Shown: positions 1 through 10,544, numbered from the stretch's first letter. The stretch: DNA of 64,000 nt from Celeribacter arenosi (GCF_039539485.1 NZ_BAABDF010000001.1:124001-188000), one strand, 5' to 3'. The notes: generated by a model from the sequence alone, not told the origin. A program made the numbers and translations.

Positions 1-128
1 AGGACTATACCTCGATTGCGACCAAGGCGGCGGAGACGTTGTTCGGGCTCATCGAATCGGATGCACGTGCAGCATCGCGTGAAACCACGCTTTTCGACGG
101 AAAACTGATCCTGCGCTCTTCGGCCTGA
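1..128 (+). CDS. LacI-family transcriptional regulator, C-terminal fragment
   Basis: The reading frame starts outside the window; codons run from base 3 to the TGA at 126-128. The 41 visible residues end in TTLFDGKLILRSSA, which resembles the end of the effector-binding domain of LacI-type repressors, where a short strand precedes a terminal RxS/RSS motif. It lies immediately upstream of the polyol transporter operon in the same direction, as expected for a local sugar-responsive regulator (inference). The DNA-binding domain cannot be seen, so the family call rests on the tail alone and on context. Confidence 0.65.
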   Translation, partial: DYTSIATKAAETLFGLIESDARAASRETTLFDGKLILRSSA

Positions 129-204
129 GGCGCGCCCCCAAATCGCTTTGGGTGTGTTGGGCGTCGGGTTTTTCGCATTCTGCGTATTTAATTCACTCCT
201 TAAA

Positions 205-218
205 TTTACGCGCGTAAA
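205..218. promoter_or_regulatory. Candidate LacI-type operator upstream of smoE
   Basis: TTTACGCGCGTAAA is a perfect 14-bp palindrome with a central CG, the usual symmetry of LacI-family operators. It sits 72 bp before the smoE start codon. A weak sigma-70-like pair follows (TTGACG at 227-232 and TAGCGT near 251-256). The likely partner is the LacI-type protein whose end is at 1-128; this pairing is inferred from position. Confidence 0.45.
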
Positions 219-290
219 GTTTTTGATTGACGCATTGTCGCAGTTTTGGATAGCGTTAACCCACAACATCAAATCTCAGGGAGGAGTAGG

Positions 291-1592
291 ATGTCTTATC
301 GTAACGCACTGAGTGCGGCTACAGCACTCTGCATGATCACAGCCGGTGGCGCGATGGCAGAGACCATCACCATCGCAACTGTGAACAACGGCGACATGAT
401 CCGTATGCAGGGCTATACCGACGATTTCACCGCCAAAACCGGCCATGAAGTCGAATGGGTAACGCTCGAAGAAAACGTTCTTCGCCAGCGTGTGACCACG
501 GACATCACCACCAAAGGTGGCCAGTTCGATATCATGACCATCGGCATGTATGAAACGCCGATCTGGGGTAAGAACGGTTGGCTCGTGCCTCTCGACAACC
601 TCTCCGCCGAATACAACGCCGACGACATTCTGCCGGCGATGAAGGGTGGTTTGTCCGCAGATGGCGTCATGTATGCGGCACCGTTCTACGGCGAAAGCTC
701 GATGATCATGTACCGCAAGGACCTGATGGAAGCGGCCGGCATGGAAATGCCTGATGCGCCGTCCTGGGCTTTTGTCGCAAAAGCGGCACGCGCCATGACC
801 GACAAAGACAATGAAGTTTACGGCATCTGTCTTCGCGGTAAGGCCGGTTGGGGTGAGGGCGGTGCCTTTATCACAGCGATGTCCAACTCCTTTGGCGCCC
901 GTTGGTTCGACGAAGAGTGGAATGCACAGTTCGACAGCCGTGAGTGGTCCGACACGCTGCACTTCTTTGTTAACATGATGAATGACGCGGGCCCTCCCGG
1001 CTATGCGACGAACGGTTTCAACGAAAACCTGTCGTTGTTCCAGCAGGGCAAATGCGGCATGTGGATCGACGCAACTGTTGCGGCATCCTTTGTGACGAAC
1101 CCCGACGACTCTGAAGTCGCTGACAAGGTTGGTTTTGCGCTGGCACCTGACAACGGTCTGGGCGTTCGCGCCAACTGGCTGTGGGCATGGGCACTGGCAA
1201 TTCCTGCCGGCACCCAGAAAGTCGAAGCGGCTACCCAGTTCATCGAGTGGGCAACATCGACCGGCTACATCGATCTCGTAGCGGCCAACGAAGGTTGGGC
1301 AAACGTTCCTCCGGGTGCGCGTACATCGCTGTACGAAAACGCAAACTACCAGGACGTGCCGTTTGCGAAGATGACGCTGGAATCGATCCTGTCGGCTGAT
1401 CCGAACAACTCGACTGTTGATCCGAGCCCCTACGTAGGTGTTCAGTTCGCAGCAATCCCCGAGTTCGCCGGTATCGCGACAGACGTGAGCCAGGAGTTCT
1501 CCGCAGTCTACGCTGGTCAGCAGACCATCGAAGAAGCGCTCGAAAAAGCGCAGGCACTGACGACTGACGCAATGGAAGCCGCAGGCTACTAA
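291..1592 (+). CDS. smoE: Polyol (sorbitol/mannitol) ABC transporter substrate-binding protein
   Basis: A 433-residue periplasmic binding protein of extracellular solute-binding family 1. Residues 1-23 form a signal peptide ending AMA before ETITIATVN. It would deliver sorbitol or mannitol to the SmoFG permease. The ATG at 291 is preferred over an in-frame ATG at 246 because a GAGGAG ribosome-binding site lies at 281-286 and the signal peptide begins there. It is the first gene of smoE-smoF-smoG-smoK-mtlK. Substrate assignment comes from the linked mannitol dehydrogenase and the Rhodobacter locus order; binding specificity cannot be read directly. Confidence 0.9.
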   Translation: MSYRNALSAATALCMITAGGAMAETITIATVNNGDMIRMQGYTDDFTAKTGHEVEWVTLEENVLRQRVTTDITTKGGQFDIMTIGMYETPIWGKNGWLVPLDNLSAEYNADDILPAMKGGLSADGVMYAAPFYGESSMIMYRKDLMEAAGMEMPDAPSWAFVAKAARAMTDKDNEVYGICLRGKAGWGEGGAFITAMSNSFGARWFDEEWNAQFDSREWSDTLHFFVNMMNDAGPPGYATNGFNENLSLFQQGKCGMWIDATVAASFVTNPDDSEVADKVGFALAPDNGLGVRANWLWAWALAIPAGTQKVEAATQFIEWATSTGYIDLVAANEGWANVPPGARTSLYENANYQDVPFAKMTLESILSADPNNSTVDPSPYVGVQFAAIPEFAGIATDVSQEFSAVYAGQQTIEEALEKAQALTTDAMEAAGY

Positions 1593-1606
1593 GCGTTCTC
1601 CCTGCT

Positions 1607-1636
1607 GGTGGGCGGCTGGCCGAAAGGTCGCCCACC
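1607..1636 (+). promoter_or_regulatory. Intra-operon hairpin after smoE
   Basis: GGTGGGCG (1607-1614) pairs with CGCCCACC (1629-1636), an 8-bp stem with a 14-base loop and no strong T run. A hairpin between the binding-protein gene and the permease genes is common in ABC sugar operons, where it stabilises the upstream message and raises binding-protein yield relative to the membrane parts. Confidence 0.55.
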
Positions 1637-1700
1637 GGTTTCTCCATTTTCGACATTCCGAACAATTCTCGCAGACAATGTAGAGACTTAGGAGCCCGAT

Positions 1701-2567
1701 ATGGCCACTCAACATTCCCGATCAGCAGCACGCATGATGATGGCTCCAGCCGTCGTTTTGCTTTTGGGCTGGATGCTCGTCCCGTTGACGATGACGGTTT
1801 ATTTCTCGTTCAAGAAATATCTGCCGCTGCGCGGGGGCGACCTCGGGTGGGTGGGATTTGAGAACTACGCCCGCTTTGTCGGTTCGAGTTCGTTCTGGCC
1901 GTCGGTCTGGACCACGCTGGCGATTGTTGGCGGTGTGCTGGTGATTACGATTTTCCTCGGCGTGTTGCTCGCCGTGCTGCTCGACCAGCCGATCTGGGGG
2001 CAGGGGATTGTGCGAATTCTGGTGATTGCGCCGTTTTTCGTGATGCCCACGGTGTCCGCGTTGGTGTGGAAGAACATGTTCATGGATCCTGTGAACGGGT
2101 TGTTTGCCCATCTGTGGAAGGCGTTCGGGGCGGAGCCGGTTTCGTGGCTCTCCGAGGCGTCGATGCCGTCGATCATTCTGATTGTGAGCTGGCAGTGGTT
2201 GCCGTTCGCGACACTTATTCTTTTGACCGCGATCCAGTCGCTGGACAGTGAGCAGTTGGAGGCCGCCGAGATGGATGGTGCGCCGGTGCTCAAGCGGTTT
2301 GCCTTTATCGTGCTGCCGCACCTGAGCCGCGCGATTACGGTGGTTTTGTTGATCCAGACGATTTTCCTGTTGTCGGTTTTCGCGGAAATCTACGTGACGA
2401 CGCAGGGTGCGTTCGGGACCAAGACCCTGACCTATCTGATTTTCCAGCGGGTTCTGGAGAGCCAGAACGTGGGTCTGGGATCGGCAGGGGGTGTGTATGC
2501 GATCATCCTGGCCAATATCGTCGCGCTCTTCCTGATGCGCATTGTCGGCAAGAACCTGGATACCTGA
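1701..2567 (+). CDS. smoF: Polyol ABC transporter permease (first)
   Basis: A 288-residue inner-membrane protein with about six hydrophobic segments, of the binding-protein-dependent transport permease family (MalF type). The cytoplasmic EAA loop, which contacts the ATPase, is visible around residue 190 as EAAEMDGAPVLKRF followed by IVLPHL. A TAGGAG ribosome-binding site precedes the ATG. It pairs with SmoG to form the channel. The next gene follows at 13 bp, so they are co-transcribed and probably coordinately translated. Confidence 0.9.
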   Translation: MATQHSRSAARMMMAPAVVLLLGWMLVPLTMTVYFSFKKYLPLRGGDLGWVGFENYARFVGSSSFWPSVWTTLAIVGGVLVITIFLGVLLAVLLDQPIWGQGIVRILVIAPFFVMPTVSALVWKNMFMDPVNGLFAHLWKAFGAEPVSWLSEASMPSIILIVSWQWLPFATLILLTAIQSLDSEQLEAAEMDGAPVLKRFAFIVLPHLSRAITVVLLIQTIFLLSVFAEIYVTTQGAFGTKTLTYLIFQRVLESQNVGLGSAGGVYAIILANIVALFLMRIVGKNLDT

Positions 2568-2580
2568 GGAGGGACGCGAG

Positions 2581-3411
2581 ATGGCACGTGCTGCAACGAC
2601 ACAACGCAAAGTCTTGATGACCGTTCTGGCGTGGGGCGTCGGGTTACTGATCTTTTTCCCGATCCTCTGGACGATTTTGACAAGTTTCAAAACCGAGGCA
2701 CAGGCGATTGCAAGCCCGCCTATCTTCCTCGGTTTTGATTGGACACTGGAGAACTACAGGGTTGTTCAGGAGCGCTCTGACTACATGCGGTTCCTGTGGA
2801 ATTCGGTGATTATTGCGGGGGGCTCGACGCTTCTCGGGGTGATCATTGCGGTTCCGGCGGCGTGGTCGATGGCCTTTGTGCCCTCCAAGCGCACCAAGGA
2901 CATCCTGATGTGGATGTTGTCGACCAAGATGTTGCCGGCGGTTGGTGTTCTCTATCCGATCTACCTCATCTTTATTAAGCTCGGTGTTCTGGACACCCAG
3001 ATCGGGTTGGTTGTTGTGTTGATGTTGATCAACCTGCCGATCATCATCTGGATGCTCTACACCTACTTCAAAGAGATCCCCGGCGAGATTTTGGAAGCGG
3101 CGCGGATGGACGGTGCGGCATTGCGTGAGGAGATCATCTACGTTCTCACACCGATGGCGATCCCGGGCATTGCCTCGACCATTCTTCTCAACGTTATTCT
3201 GGCGTGGAACGAAGCGTTCTGGACGCTCAACCTGACGGCGGCGAAAGCGGCACCTTTGACCGCCTTTATCGCCAGTTATTCCAGCCCGGAAGGGTTGTTC
3301 TACGCAAAACTCAGCGCGGCCTCCACTATGGCGATTGCGCCGATCCTCATCCTTGGCTGGTTCAGCCAGAAACAACTCGTGCGCGGCCTGACCTTTGGCG
3401 CGGTGAAATAA
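2581..3411 (+). CDS. smoG: Polyol ABC transporter permease (second)
   Basis: A 276-residue permease of the MalG type with about six membrane segments and an EAA loop (EAARMDGAALREEI) in the last third. The ATG at 2581 is chosen over an in-frame upstream start at 2542 because GGAGGG lies just before it and because the longer form would overlap smoF with a polar extension. It acts with SmoF as the membrane channel for polyols. Confidence 0.9.
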   Translation: MARAATTQRKVLMTVLAWGVGLLIFFPILWTILTSFKTEAQAIASPPIFLGFDWTLENYRVVQERSDYMRFLWNSVIIAGGSTLLGVIIAVPAAWSMAFVPSKRTKDILMWMLSTKMLPAVGVLYPIYLIFIKLGVLDTQIGLVVVLMLINLPIIIWMLYTYFKEIPGEILEAARMDGAALREEIIYVLTPMAIPGIASTILLNVILAWNEAFWTLNLTAAKAAPLTAFIASYSSPEGLFYAKLSAASTMAIAPILILGWFSQKQLVRGLTFGAVK

Positions 3412-3423
3412 GGAAATCCGATT

Positions 3424-4428
<1,005 letters not shown>

Positions 4429-4477
4429 ACCGTGTCTGCGTCAAGCGGCTTAAAAACAACAAGAAAGCGGTGTAATC

Positions 4478-5950
4478 ATGCCGGTTAAACTCTCCAATGC
4501 GACCCTTAACGATCTGCCGGAGGGCGTTCTGCGTCCGACCTATGATCGCACCGCCCTGACGCCCGGTATCGTTCACATCGGGTTGGGCAATTTCCACCGT
4601 GCGCATCAGGCGTGGTATTTGCACCGTCTGATGCAGGCGGGTGGGGCGCGCGATTGGGCGATCATCGGGGCGGGTGTTCGCCCCTATGATGCCGATATGC
4701 GCGAGCGTCTTTTGGCGCAGGATTGTTTGACCACCTTGATTGAACTCGATCCGGCGGGCACCTCGGCCGAGGTCAGTGGCGCGATGATCGACTATTTGCC
4801 GATCGAGGAGGGCAATGCGTCCCTGATCGCGGCGATGTCCGATCCGGCGATCCGCATCGTGGCTTTGACGGTGACGGAGGGGGGCTATTATGTCGACCGT
4901 GTCACCGGTGGGTTGGATGTCGAGCATCCTGATATTGTGCATGACATTGCCAATCCGGCGTCGCCGCGCACCGCCTTTGGCGCGATGGTGGCCGCGTTTA
5001 GTGCGCGCCGTGCGGCGGGACATGCGCCGTTTACGGGGCAGAGCTGTGATAACCTGCAGGGTAATGGCGATATTTTGCGCCGCACCGTGGTGACTTTGGC
5101 GCGGCTGACCGACGATAGTCTGGCCGATTGGATCGACCGCGAGGGGGCGTTCCCCAACTCCATGGTCGATTGCATTGTGCCTGCGACGGGTCCCAAAGAG
5201 ATCGCTTTGGCGCGCGAGATCGGCATTGATGATGCCGCGCCCGTGACGCATGAGAATTTCCGCCAATGGGTGATTGAAGACCGGTTCTGTGCGGGGCGTC
5301 CTGCGTGGGAAGAGGTCGGGGCGACGATCACCGATGATGTGCATTCCTATGAGACGATGAAAATCCGTATTCTGAATGCGGGCCATCAGGTGTTGGCGAA
5401 TGCGGGCGAGCTTTTGTCCGTCGGGTCGATTTCCGACTGCATGACGCATAGTGCGATTGCGCCGTTTTTCCGCAAGGTCGAGCGCGACGAAATTGCGCCC
5501 TATGTTGATGCTGTGCCGGGAATGAAGCCGGAAGACTATGCGATTTTGATCGAGCGTCGGTTCGCCAATCCCGCGATCCACGACACGGTGCGCCGTGTGG
5601 CCTTTGACGGGTCGTCGCGGCACACGGGCTTTGTCCTGCCGGTTCTGCGCGATGCTTTGGCGGCGGGTGGATCGGTGGAAGGTCTGGCATTGGTCGAGGC
5701 GCTCTGGGCACGGATGTGTGCGGGCGGGCGTGACGATGGCACGGTGATCGAGCCCAATGATCCGATGTGGTCGCAATTGGTTGTGGCGGCGCTGGAGGCC
5801 AAGGAGCGGCCCATGGCGTGGCTCGAACAGGAGCGGTTCTATGGGGATCTCGCGCAGGCGGCACCCTTTGCGGAGGCGTTTTCGCGGTGGCTGACGCGGC
5901 TGTGGTCGGAGGGAACGGAGTCCGTTTTGAAGGCCTACGCGGCCGCGTAA
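4478..5950 (+). CDS. mtlK: Mannitol 2-dehydrogenase
   Basis: A 490-residue long-chain polyol dehydrogenase that oxidises D-mannitol to D-fructose with NAD+ (and often D-arabinitol to xylulose). The N-terminal Rossmann segment reads HIGLGNFHRAHQAWYL, and the catalytic lysine region reads KIRILNAGHQVLANAGEL near residue 295. Length is typical of the family. Its ribosome-binding site is weak (AAGAAAG). It ends the polyol operon, feeding imported mannitol into fructose metabolism. Confidence 0.9.
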   Translation: MPVKLSNATLNDLPEGVLRPTYDRTALTPGIVHIGLGNFHRAHQAWYLHRLMQAGGARDWAIIGAGVRPYDADMRERLLAQDCLTTLIELDPAGTSAEVSGAMIDYLPIEEGNASLIAAMSDPAIRIVALTVTEGGYYVDRVTGGLDVEHPDIVHDIANPASPRTAFGAMVAAFSARRAAGHAPFTGQSCDNLQGNGDILRRTVVTLARLTDDSLADWIDREGAFPNSMVDCIVPATGPKEIALAREIGIDDAAPVTHENFRQWVIEDRFCAGRPAWEEVGATITDDVHSYETMKIRILNAGHQVLANAGELLSVGSISDCMTHSAIAPFFRKVERDEIAPYVDAVPGMKPEDYAILIERRFANPAIHDTVRRVAFDGSSRHTGFVLPVLRDALAAGGSVEGLALVEALWARMCAGGRDDGTVIEPNDPMWSQLVVAALEAKERPMAWLEQERFYGDLAQAAPFAEAFSRWLTRLWSEGTESVLKAYAAA

Positions 5951-6039
5951 CGGGGTCCTTTTGGCGAGCGATTCGACATCGCCACCGATGTGTTAGCGCA
6001 TAAACCGATTAATAATTTGTCTATTTGGTCTAATTTTTT

Positions 6040-6067
6040 GGCCCCGCAGTGCGCTCTGCGGGGCCTT
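6040..6067 (+). terminator. Intrinsic terminator after mtlK
   Basis: GGCCCCGCAG (6040-6049) pairs perfectly with CTGCGGGGCC (6056-6065), a 10-bp GC-rich stem with a 6-base loop. Only a short T tract follows (TTCCCTT), so termination may be partial. It lies 90 bp after the mtlK stop. Confidence 0.65.
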
Positions 6068-6127
6068 CCCTTGCGTAAGTATTGGACAGGTGCCCCCATC
6101 GTCAGCAACACTTCATGATGCTGTTAC

Positions 6128-6142
6128 GCGTGGATGCCACGC
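6128..6142. promoter_or_regulatory. Short inverted repeat upstream of the nuclease gene
   Basis: GCGTGG-ATG-CCACGC is a perfect 6-bp inverted repeat 40 bp before the nuclease start codon. It could be an operator or a leader hairpin; nothing further separates the two. Confidence 0.3.
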
Positions 6143-6182
6143 AGGCGGCGCATAGCACATGTTTCGCTCAGAGGGGGCACTT

Positions 6183-9100
6183 ATGAATAAGCATCACCAC
6201 GGACGTTCCGGATTCGATCACGCTTGGGGTCCCAAGTGGAACAGCAAAGCCGATCAGACGGTCTATGGCACGGATGGGTCCGACTGGATCAAGACGGGTC
6301 GCGGTGATGATACGATCTATGGCAGCGCGGGGTTGGATTTCATCGAGGCCGGCAAGGGGTTCGATACGGTTGTTTATGGCGGCTCGATCCTCGATGCGGT
6401 GATTACGCCGATTTATGCCGGGCACGGGTGGAAGTGTTCGGGTGCGCCCAAGGCCTATGTTGTGGCGTTCGGCGGCGATGACTGGAGCATTGATATCCTC
6501 AAAGGTGTCGAGGCGGTGCGTTTCGAGGCCGATGATTACACGCTCTATCTCGATGGCACGAACAACGCGGTTCTGGCGGGCGATGATGTGGCCGAGGCGG
6601 TTGAGAATGTCGCGCTGGAGATTGATGCGGCGGCGCTATTGGCCAATGACCGTGAATTTGATGGCGATGCGATCGAGATTGTCGAGGTCTCTGCGACTTC
6701 CGAACTCGGGGCGGATGTCAGTTTTGTCGATGGTGTGGTGAGCTACACGGCGGGTGCGGGATTTGATGCGCTGGCGGCCGGTGAGACCGTGGTCGACACG
6801 ATCACCTACACCGTGGACGACGGCAAAGGTGGCACCGACACCGCGACGGTGACCATCACCGTGACGGGCACCAATGACGCGCCGGTTCTGTCGCTGACGG
6901 GGGCGGTGACGATTGACGAAAACACCACGGCTGTGGATGCCGGCGTGTCCGCGAGCGATGTGGATAGTGCGACGTTGACCTATTCGCTGTCGGGCACCGA
7001 TGCGGCCTATTTCACGATTGATGCGGCGACGGGGGAGATCGCATTCGCTGCGGCGCCCGATTTCGAAGCGCCGCTCGATGACGGCGGTGACAATGTCTAT
7101 GACGTGACGGTGACGGTGAGCGATGGCGATCTGAGCGATAGTGCCGATCTCTCTGTGACGGTTGCCGATGTGCTCGAAATTCCGGTGGTGGATGGGCGCA
7201 TCAACGAGATTCATTATGACAACGAGGGCACCGATACCGGTGAGTTCATCGAAGTGCGCGTCGCGGCGGGGGACGATGTCTCCTACCTCACGGTCGAGCT
7301 CTATAACGGGTCGAACGGGACGGTGTATAATACGCTGGATGTCTCCGGCGCGGTGATGACCTCTGACGGGGTTTACGACTATTACGTGATCGATCTGCCC
7401 TCGAACGGGTTGCAGAACGGATCGCCTGACGGGATGGCATTGGTCAACGGGACCGAGGTTCTGGAATTCCTGTCCTATGAGGGCGAGCTGGTGGCGGTCG
7501 GCGGTGCGGCCGATGGGACGCAGTCGAGCGACATCGGGGTTAGCGAGAACGGCGGCACGCCTGAGGGCTATGCCTTGCAGCGCAACGACGATGGCACCTG
7601 GCGTGAGGCGGAGCCGGAGACCAAGGGCGGCGAAAACGTGCAGGTCATCACACTCGGCGGGCGCATCAACGAGTTGCACTACGACAATGCCGGTGCGGAT
7701 CAGGGCGAATTCATCGAGGTGCGCGTGAATGCGGGCGCGGATGTGTCGTTGGTGACGGTCGAGCTTTATAACGGGTCGAACGGGACGGTGTATAACACGC
7801 TCGCGCTGTCGGTTGGGGATGTGACCAGCGACGGCACATACGACTATTACGTCATCAATCTGCCCTCGAACGGGTTGCAGAATGGATCGCCCGATGGATT
7901 GGCGTTGATCGACGATGGGGCGGTGGTCGAATTCCTGTCCTATGAGGGCGAGATGACGGCGACTGCGGGGGCGGCGATTGGCCTGACGTCCACGGATATC
8001 GGGGTGAGCGAGGCGAGCAGTGCCGAGATCGGCACCTCTTTGCAGCGGCGCGCCGATGGCAGCTGGTTCGAGAGTGCGCCCGAAACCAAGGGCGGCGAGA
8101 ATGCGGGTCCTGCGGTGCCATTGGTCGCGCGGATCAACGAGTTCCATTACGACAATGACGGCAGCGATGTCGGTGAGTTCATCGAAGTGCGCGTGGAAGC
8201 CGGTGGCGATGTCAGTTTGCTGACGGTCGAGTTGTATAACGGCAATGGCGGGACGGTCTATGGCACCTTCGATGTGTCGTCGGGGACGATGACCTCGGAC
8301 GGGGACTATGATTACTACGTGATCGAGACCGGATTGCAGAACGGCGCGCCCGATGGATTGGCTCTCGCCAATGACGGGGTGTTGATCGAATTCCTGTCCT
8401 ATGAGGGCGAGATGACCGGGTCGGGGGGCAGCGCGGATGGCGTGACCTCGACGGATGTGAATGTCGCGGAGGGCGCTGACACGGCGATTGGCGAGTCCCT
8501 GCAGCTCGGCGATGACGGGGTGTGGAATGCGCCCGCCGCAGAGACCAAGGGCGCGGCCAATAGCGGCGATGTGATCGTTGATCCGCCCGTGGGTGAGGCG
8601 GTGTTGATTTCGGCCGTTCAGGGCAATGCGTTCGAGACGCCTTATGCCGGTCAGACGGTGATCGTGACCGCGATTGTGACCCATGTGGTTGGCACCGGTT
8701 TCTACATTCAGGAAGAGGATGCGGACGCGGATGCGGATCTGATGACCTCGGAGGGGATTTTCGTCTTTACCGGAGGTGGCACGGCGGTGAGCCTTGGCGA
8801 CTTGGTCGAGGTGACGGGCGATGCGGCCGAGTATTTCGGCATGACGCAGATCGCCAGCGTGTCGAATGTGACCGTGGTGTCGAGCGGCAATGCGTTGCCG
8901 ACGCTGACGACGGTGACGCTCGATCCGGAAATTCCGCAGAGTTTCGAGGCGGTCGAGGGCATGTTGGTGTCTGTGGTGTCGGGCACCTCGGATGCGCTGA
9001 CGGTGATCGAGAACTACAACCTCGCGCGCTATGGTGAGGTGACCATTTCGGCGGGCACGCAAACCCAGCCGACGCAGATTTACGACGCCCAGACCGAGGC

Positions 9101-10544
9101 CGCAGAGATTGCGGAGTTGATGGCGGAGAATGCGAATGCGCGTCTGTTGCTCGATGACGGAAACGGGGCGCAGAACCCTGATTTCTTTGAGTATCTGCCG
9201 GATAACAACCCGCTCGATGATAATGATTATCTCGATAAGGGTGACGATTTCGGCGACGATGGCACCACGGTTCGTCTGGGGGCAGAGGTCGATGGGGCCG
9301 TTGAGGGCGTGATGAATTACGCCTTTGGTGACTATCGCCTGACGGTCACCGAGACGCTCGATTTTGTCGACGGGACCAATGTGGGCGCGCGCACCGATGC
9401 GCCCGAGGATGTGGGCGGCACCTTGCAGGTGGCGTCTTATAACGTGCTCAACTTCTTCACCACGATTGACGTGACGGGGGCGGGCACGGGGCCGGACGGG
9501 TCGCTCGATCCGCGCGGTGCGGATTCGGAGGAAGAGTTCGCGCGCCAGTCCTCCAAGATCGTTGACGGCATCATCGCCACGGGCGCCGAAGTTGTGGCGC
9601 TACAGGAGATCGAGAACAACGGCACGGTCGCGATCGGCACGCTCGTCGATCTGCTCAACGCGGAAGGCACGGGGGCGGATTACGCCTATGTCGATCCGAC
9701 CGGCACCGGTGATTTCATCGGCACGGATGCGATCACCACGGGCATCATCTATGACGCCAATGCGGTGAGTTTGGTGCATGCCGATTACCTTGTGTTCGAA
9801 GAGGCGAGTGCGGATGCGACATTCGCGATTGCGGATGCTTTGACGGGCTATGTGGGCGGAAGCTTTAGCGACTTTGACCGCAACCGTCCGTCCACTGTTG
9901 CGACCTTCCTTGACGAGGCGACGGGCGAGGAGTTCACGGTTGTGTCCTCGCACTTCAAATCCAAAGGTGACAGCGGGTTGGACACCGTGGCGAGCAATGC
10001 GCAGAACTGGCTGTCGGCCAATGCGTCCTCGCCCGATTACGCGGTGGTTGCCGATCTCTATGCGCAGTTGCTGGCCGATCCGAACTTTGACCAGGGTGGT
10101 GGTCAGGGGTTCTGGAACGGGGTGCGCACGGATGCGGCGGGCGAGTTGTCCGATTGGATGTCGAATGACTACAACGGCGGCGGCGTGACCAATGTTCTGA
10201 TGATGGGCGACATGAACGCCTATGCGAAGGAAGATCCGGTTCAGGCGCTGGGCGAGGATGGCTATGTCGATCTGATCGACACCTTCATCGGTCAGGACGA
10301 GGCCTATTCCTATGTCTTCGATGGTCAGCAAGGCACGCTCGATCAGGGGTTTGGCGATGCGGAACTGGCGGCCCATGTGACCGGCGTGACCGAGTGGCAC
10401 ATCAATGCCGACGAGCCCGGGTTGATCAACTACGACAACAGCTTCACCGACTCGGCGTTCTACAACGACGGGGTCTATGCGAGCTCGGACCACGATCCGC
10501 TGATCGTGGGGCTCGATTTCTCCGACAGCTTCGTTTTCGTCTGA
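6183..10544 (+). CDS. Secreted ExeM/NucH-type endonuclease with RTX, cadherin-like and lamin-tail-like repeats
   Basis: A 1453-residue acidic protein. In order: one RTX-type nonapeptide stretch (about residues 30-60, GTDGSDW...GRGDDTIYG), a VCBS/cadherin-like region with GTNDAPV, three ~155-residue lamin-tail-like units (7197-8565), an OB-fold-like segment (about 800-880), and a C-terminal endonuclease/exonuclease/phosphatase domain. Catalytic motifs visible are ASYNVLNFF, ALQEIEN, SSHFKSKG, GDMNAYAKEDP and SSDHDPLIVG. There is no Sec signal peptide; the hydrophobic tail ending DSFVFV suits type I secretion (inference). The ATG at 6183 is preferred over 6159 because AGAGGGGG precedes it. Likely role: extracellular DNA degradation for nutrients or biofilm turnover. 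Confidence 0.88.
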   Translation: MNKHHHGRSGFDHAWGPKWNSKADQTVYGTDGSDWIKTGRGDDTIYGSAGLDFIEAGKGFDTVVYGGSILDAVITPIYAGHGWKCSGAPKAYVVAFGGDDWSIDILKGVEAVRFEADDYTLYLDGTNNAVLAGDDVAEAVENVALEIDAAALLANDREFDGDAIEIVEVSATSELGADVSFVDGVVSYTAGAGFDALAAGETVVDTITYTVDDGKGGTDTATVTITVTGTNDAPVLSLTGAVTIDENTTAVDAGVSASDVDSATLTYSLSGTDAAYFTIDAATGEIAFAAAPDFEAPLDDGGDNVYDVTVTVSDGDLSDSADLSVTVADVLEIPVVDGRINEIHYDNEGTDTGEFIEVRVAAGDDVSYLTVELYNGSNGTVYNTLDVSGAVMTSDGVYDYYVIDLPSNGLQNGSPDGMALVNGTEVLEFLSYEGELVAVGGAADGTQSSDIGVSENGGTPEGYALQRNDDGTWREAEPETKGGENVQVITLGGRINELHYDNAGADQGEFIEVRVNAGADVSLVTVELYNGSNGTVYNTLALSVGDVTSDGTYDYYVINLPSNGLQNGSPDGLALIDDGAVVEFLSYEGEMTATAGAAIGLTSTDIGVSEASSAEIGTSLQRRADGSWFESAPETKGGENAGPAVPLVARINEFHYDNDGSDVGEFIEVRVEAGGDVSLLTVELYNGNGGTVYGTFDVSSGTMTSDGDYDYYVIETGLQNGAPDGLALANDGVLIEFLSYEGEMTGSGGSADGVTSTDVNVAEGADTAIGESLQLGDDGVWNAPAAETKGAANSGDVIVDPPVGEAVLISAVQGNAFETPYAGQTVIVTAIVTHVVGTGFYIQEEDADADADLMTSEGIFVFTGGGTAVSLGDLVEVTGDAAEYFGMTQIASVSNVTVVSSGNALPTLTTVTLDPEIPQSFEAVEGMLVSVVSGTSDALTVIENYNLARYGEVTISAGTQTQPTQIYDAQTEAAEIAELMAENANARLLLDDGNGAQNPDFFEYLPDNNPLDDNDYLDKGDDFGDDGTTVRLGAEVDGAVEGVMNYAFGDYRLTVTETLDFVDGTNVGARTDAPEDVGGTLQVASYNVLNFFTTIDVTGAGTGPDGSLDPRGADSEEEFARQSSKIVDGIIATGAEVVALQEIENNGTVAIGTLVDLLNAEGTGADYAYVDPTGTGDFIGTDAITTGIIYDANAVSLVHADYLVFEEASADATFAIADALTGYVGGSFSDFDRNRPSTVATFLDEATGEEFTVVSSHFKSKGDSGLDTVASNAQNWLSANASSPDYAVVADLYAQLLADPNFDQGGGQGFWNGVRTDAAGELSDWMSNDYNGGGVTNVLMMGDMNAYAKEDPVQALGEDGYVDLIDTFIGQDEAYSYVFDGQQGTLDQGFGDAELAAHVTGVTEWHINADEPGLINYDNSFTDSAFYNDGVYASSDHDPLIVGLDFSDSFVFV
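7197..8565 (+). repeat. Three tandem ~465-bp in-frame repeats inside the nuclease gene
   Basis: Units start at 7197, 7662 and 8130 (spacing 465 and 468 bp, whole codons). Each begins RINE(I/L/F)HYDN, continues GEFIEVRV and VELYNG, and ends ETKGG(E) or similar. Units 1 and 2 are near-identical at DNA level over stretches such as the VELYNGSNGTVYNT coding segment, pointing to fairly recent duplication. Confidence 0.85.

Noticed and set aside
276..1715. Long minus-strand open frame opposite smoE
   Set aside because: Arginine- and cysteine-rich translation with no recognisable domain, fully antisense to a clear binding-protein gene; a product of GC-rich codon structure.
6636..9062. An 808-codon minus-strand frame opposite the nuclease gene
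   Set aside because: Shadow frame of a repetitive acidic gene; its repeats simply reflect the coding-strand repeats.
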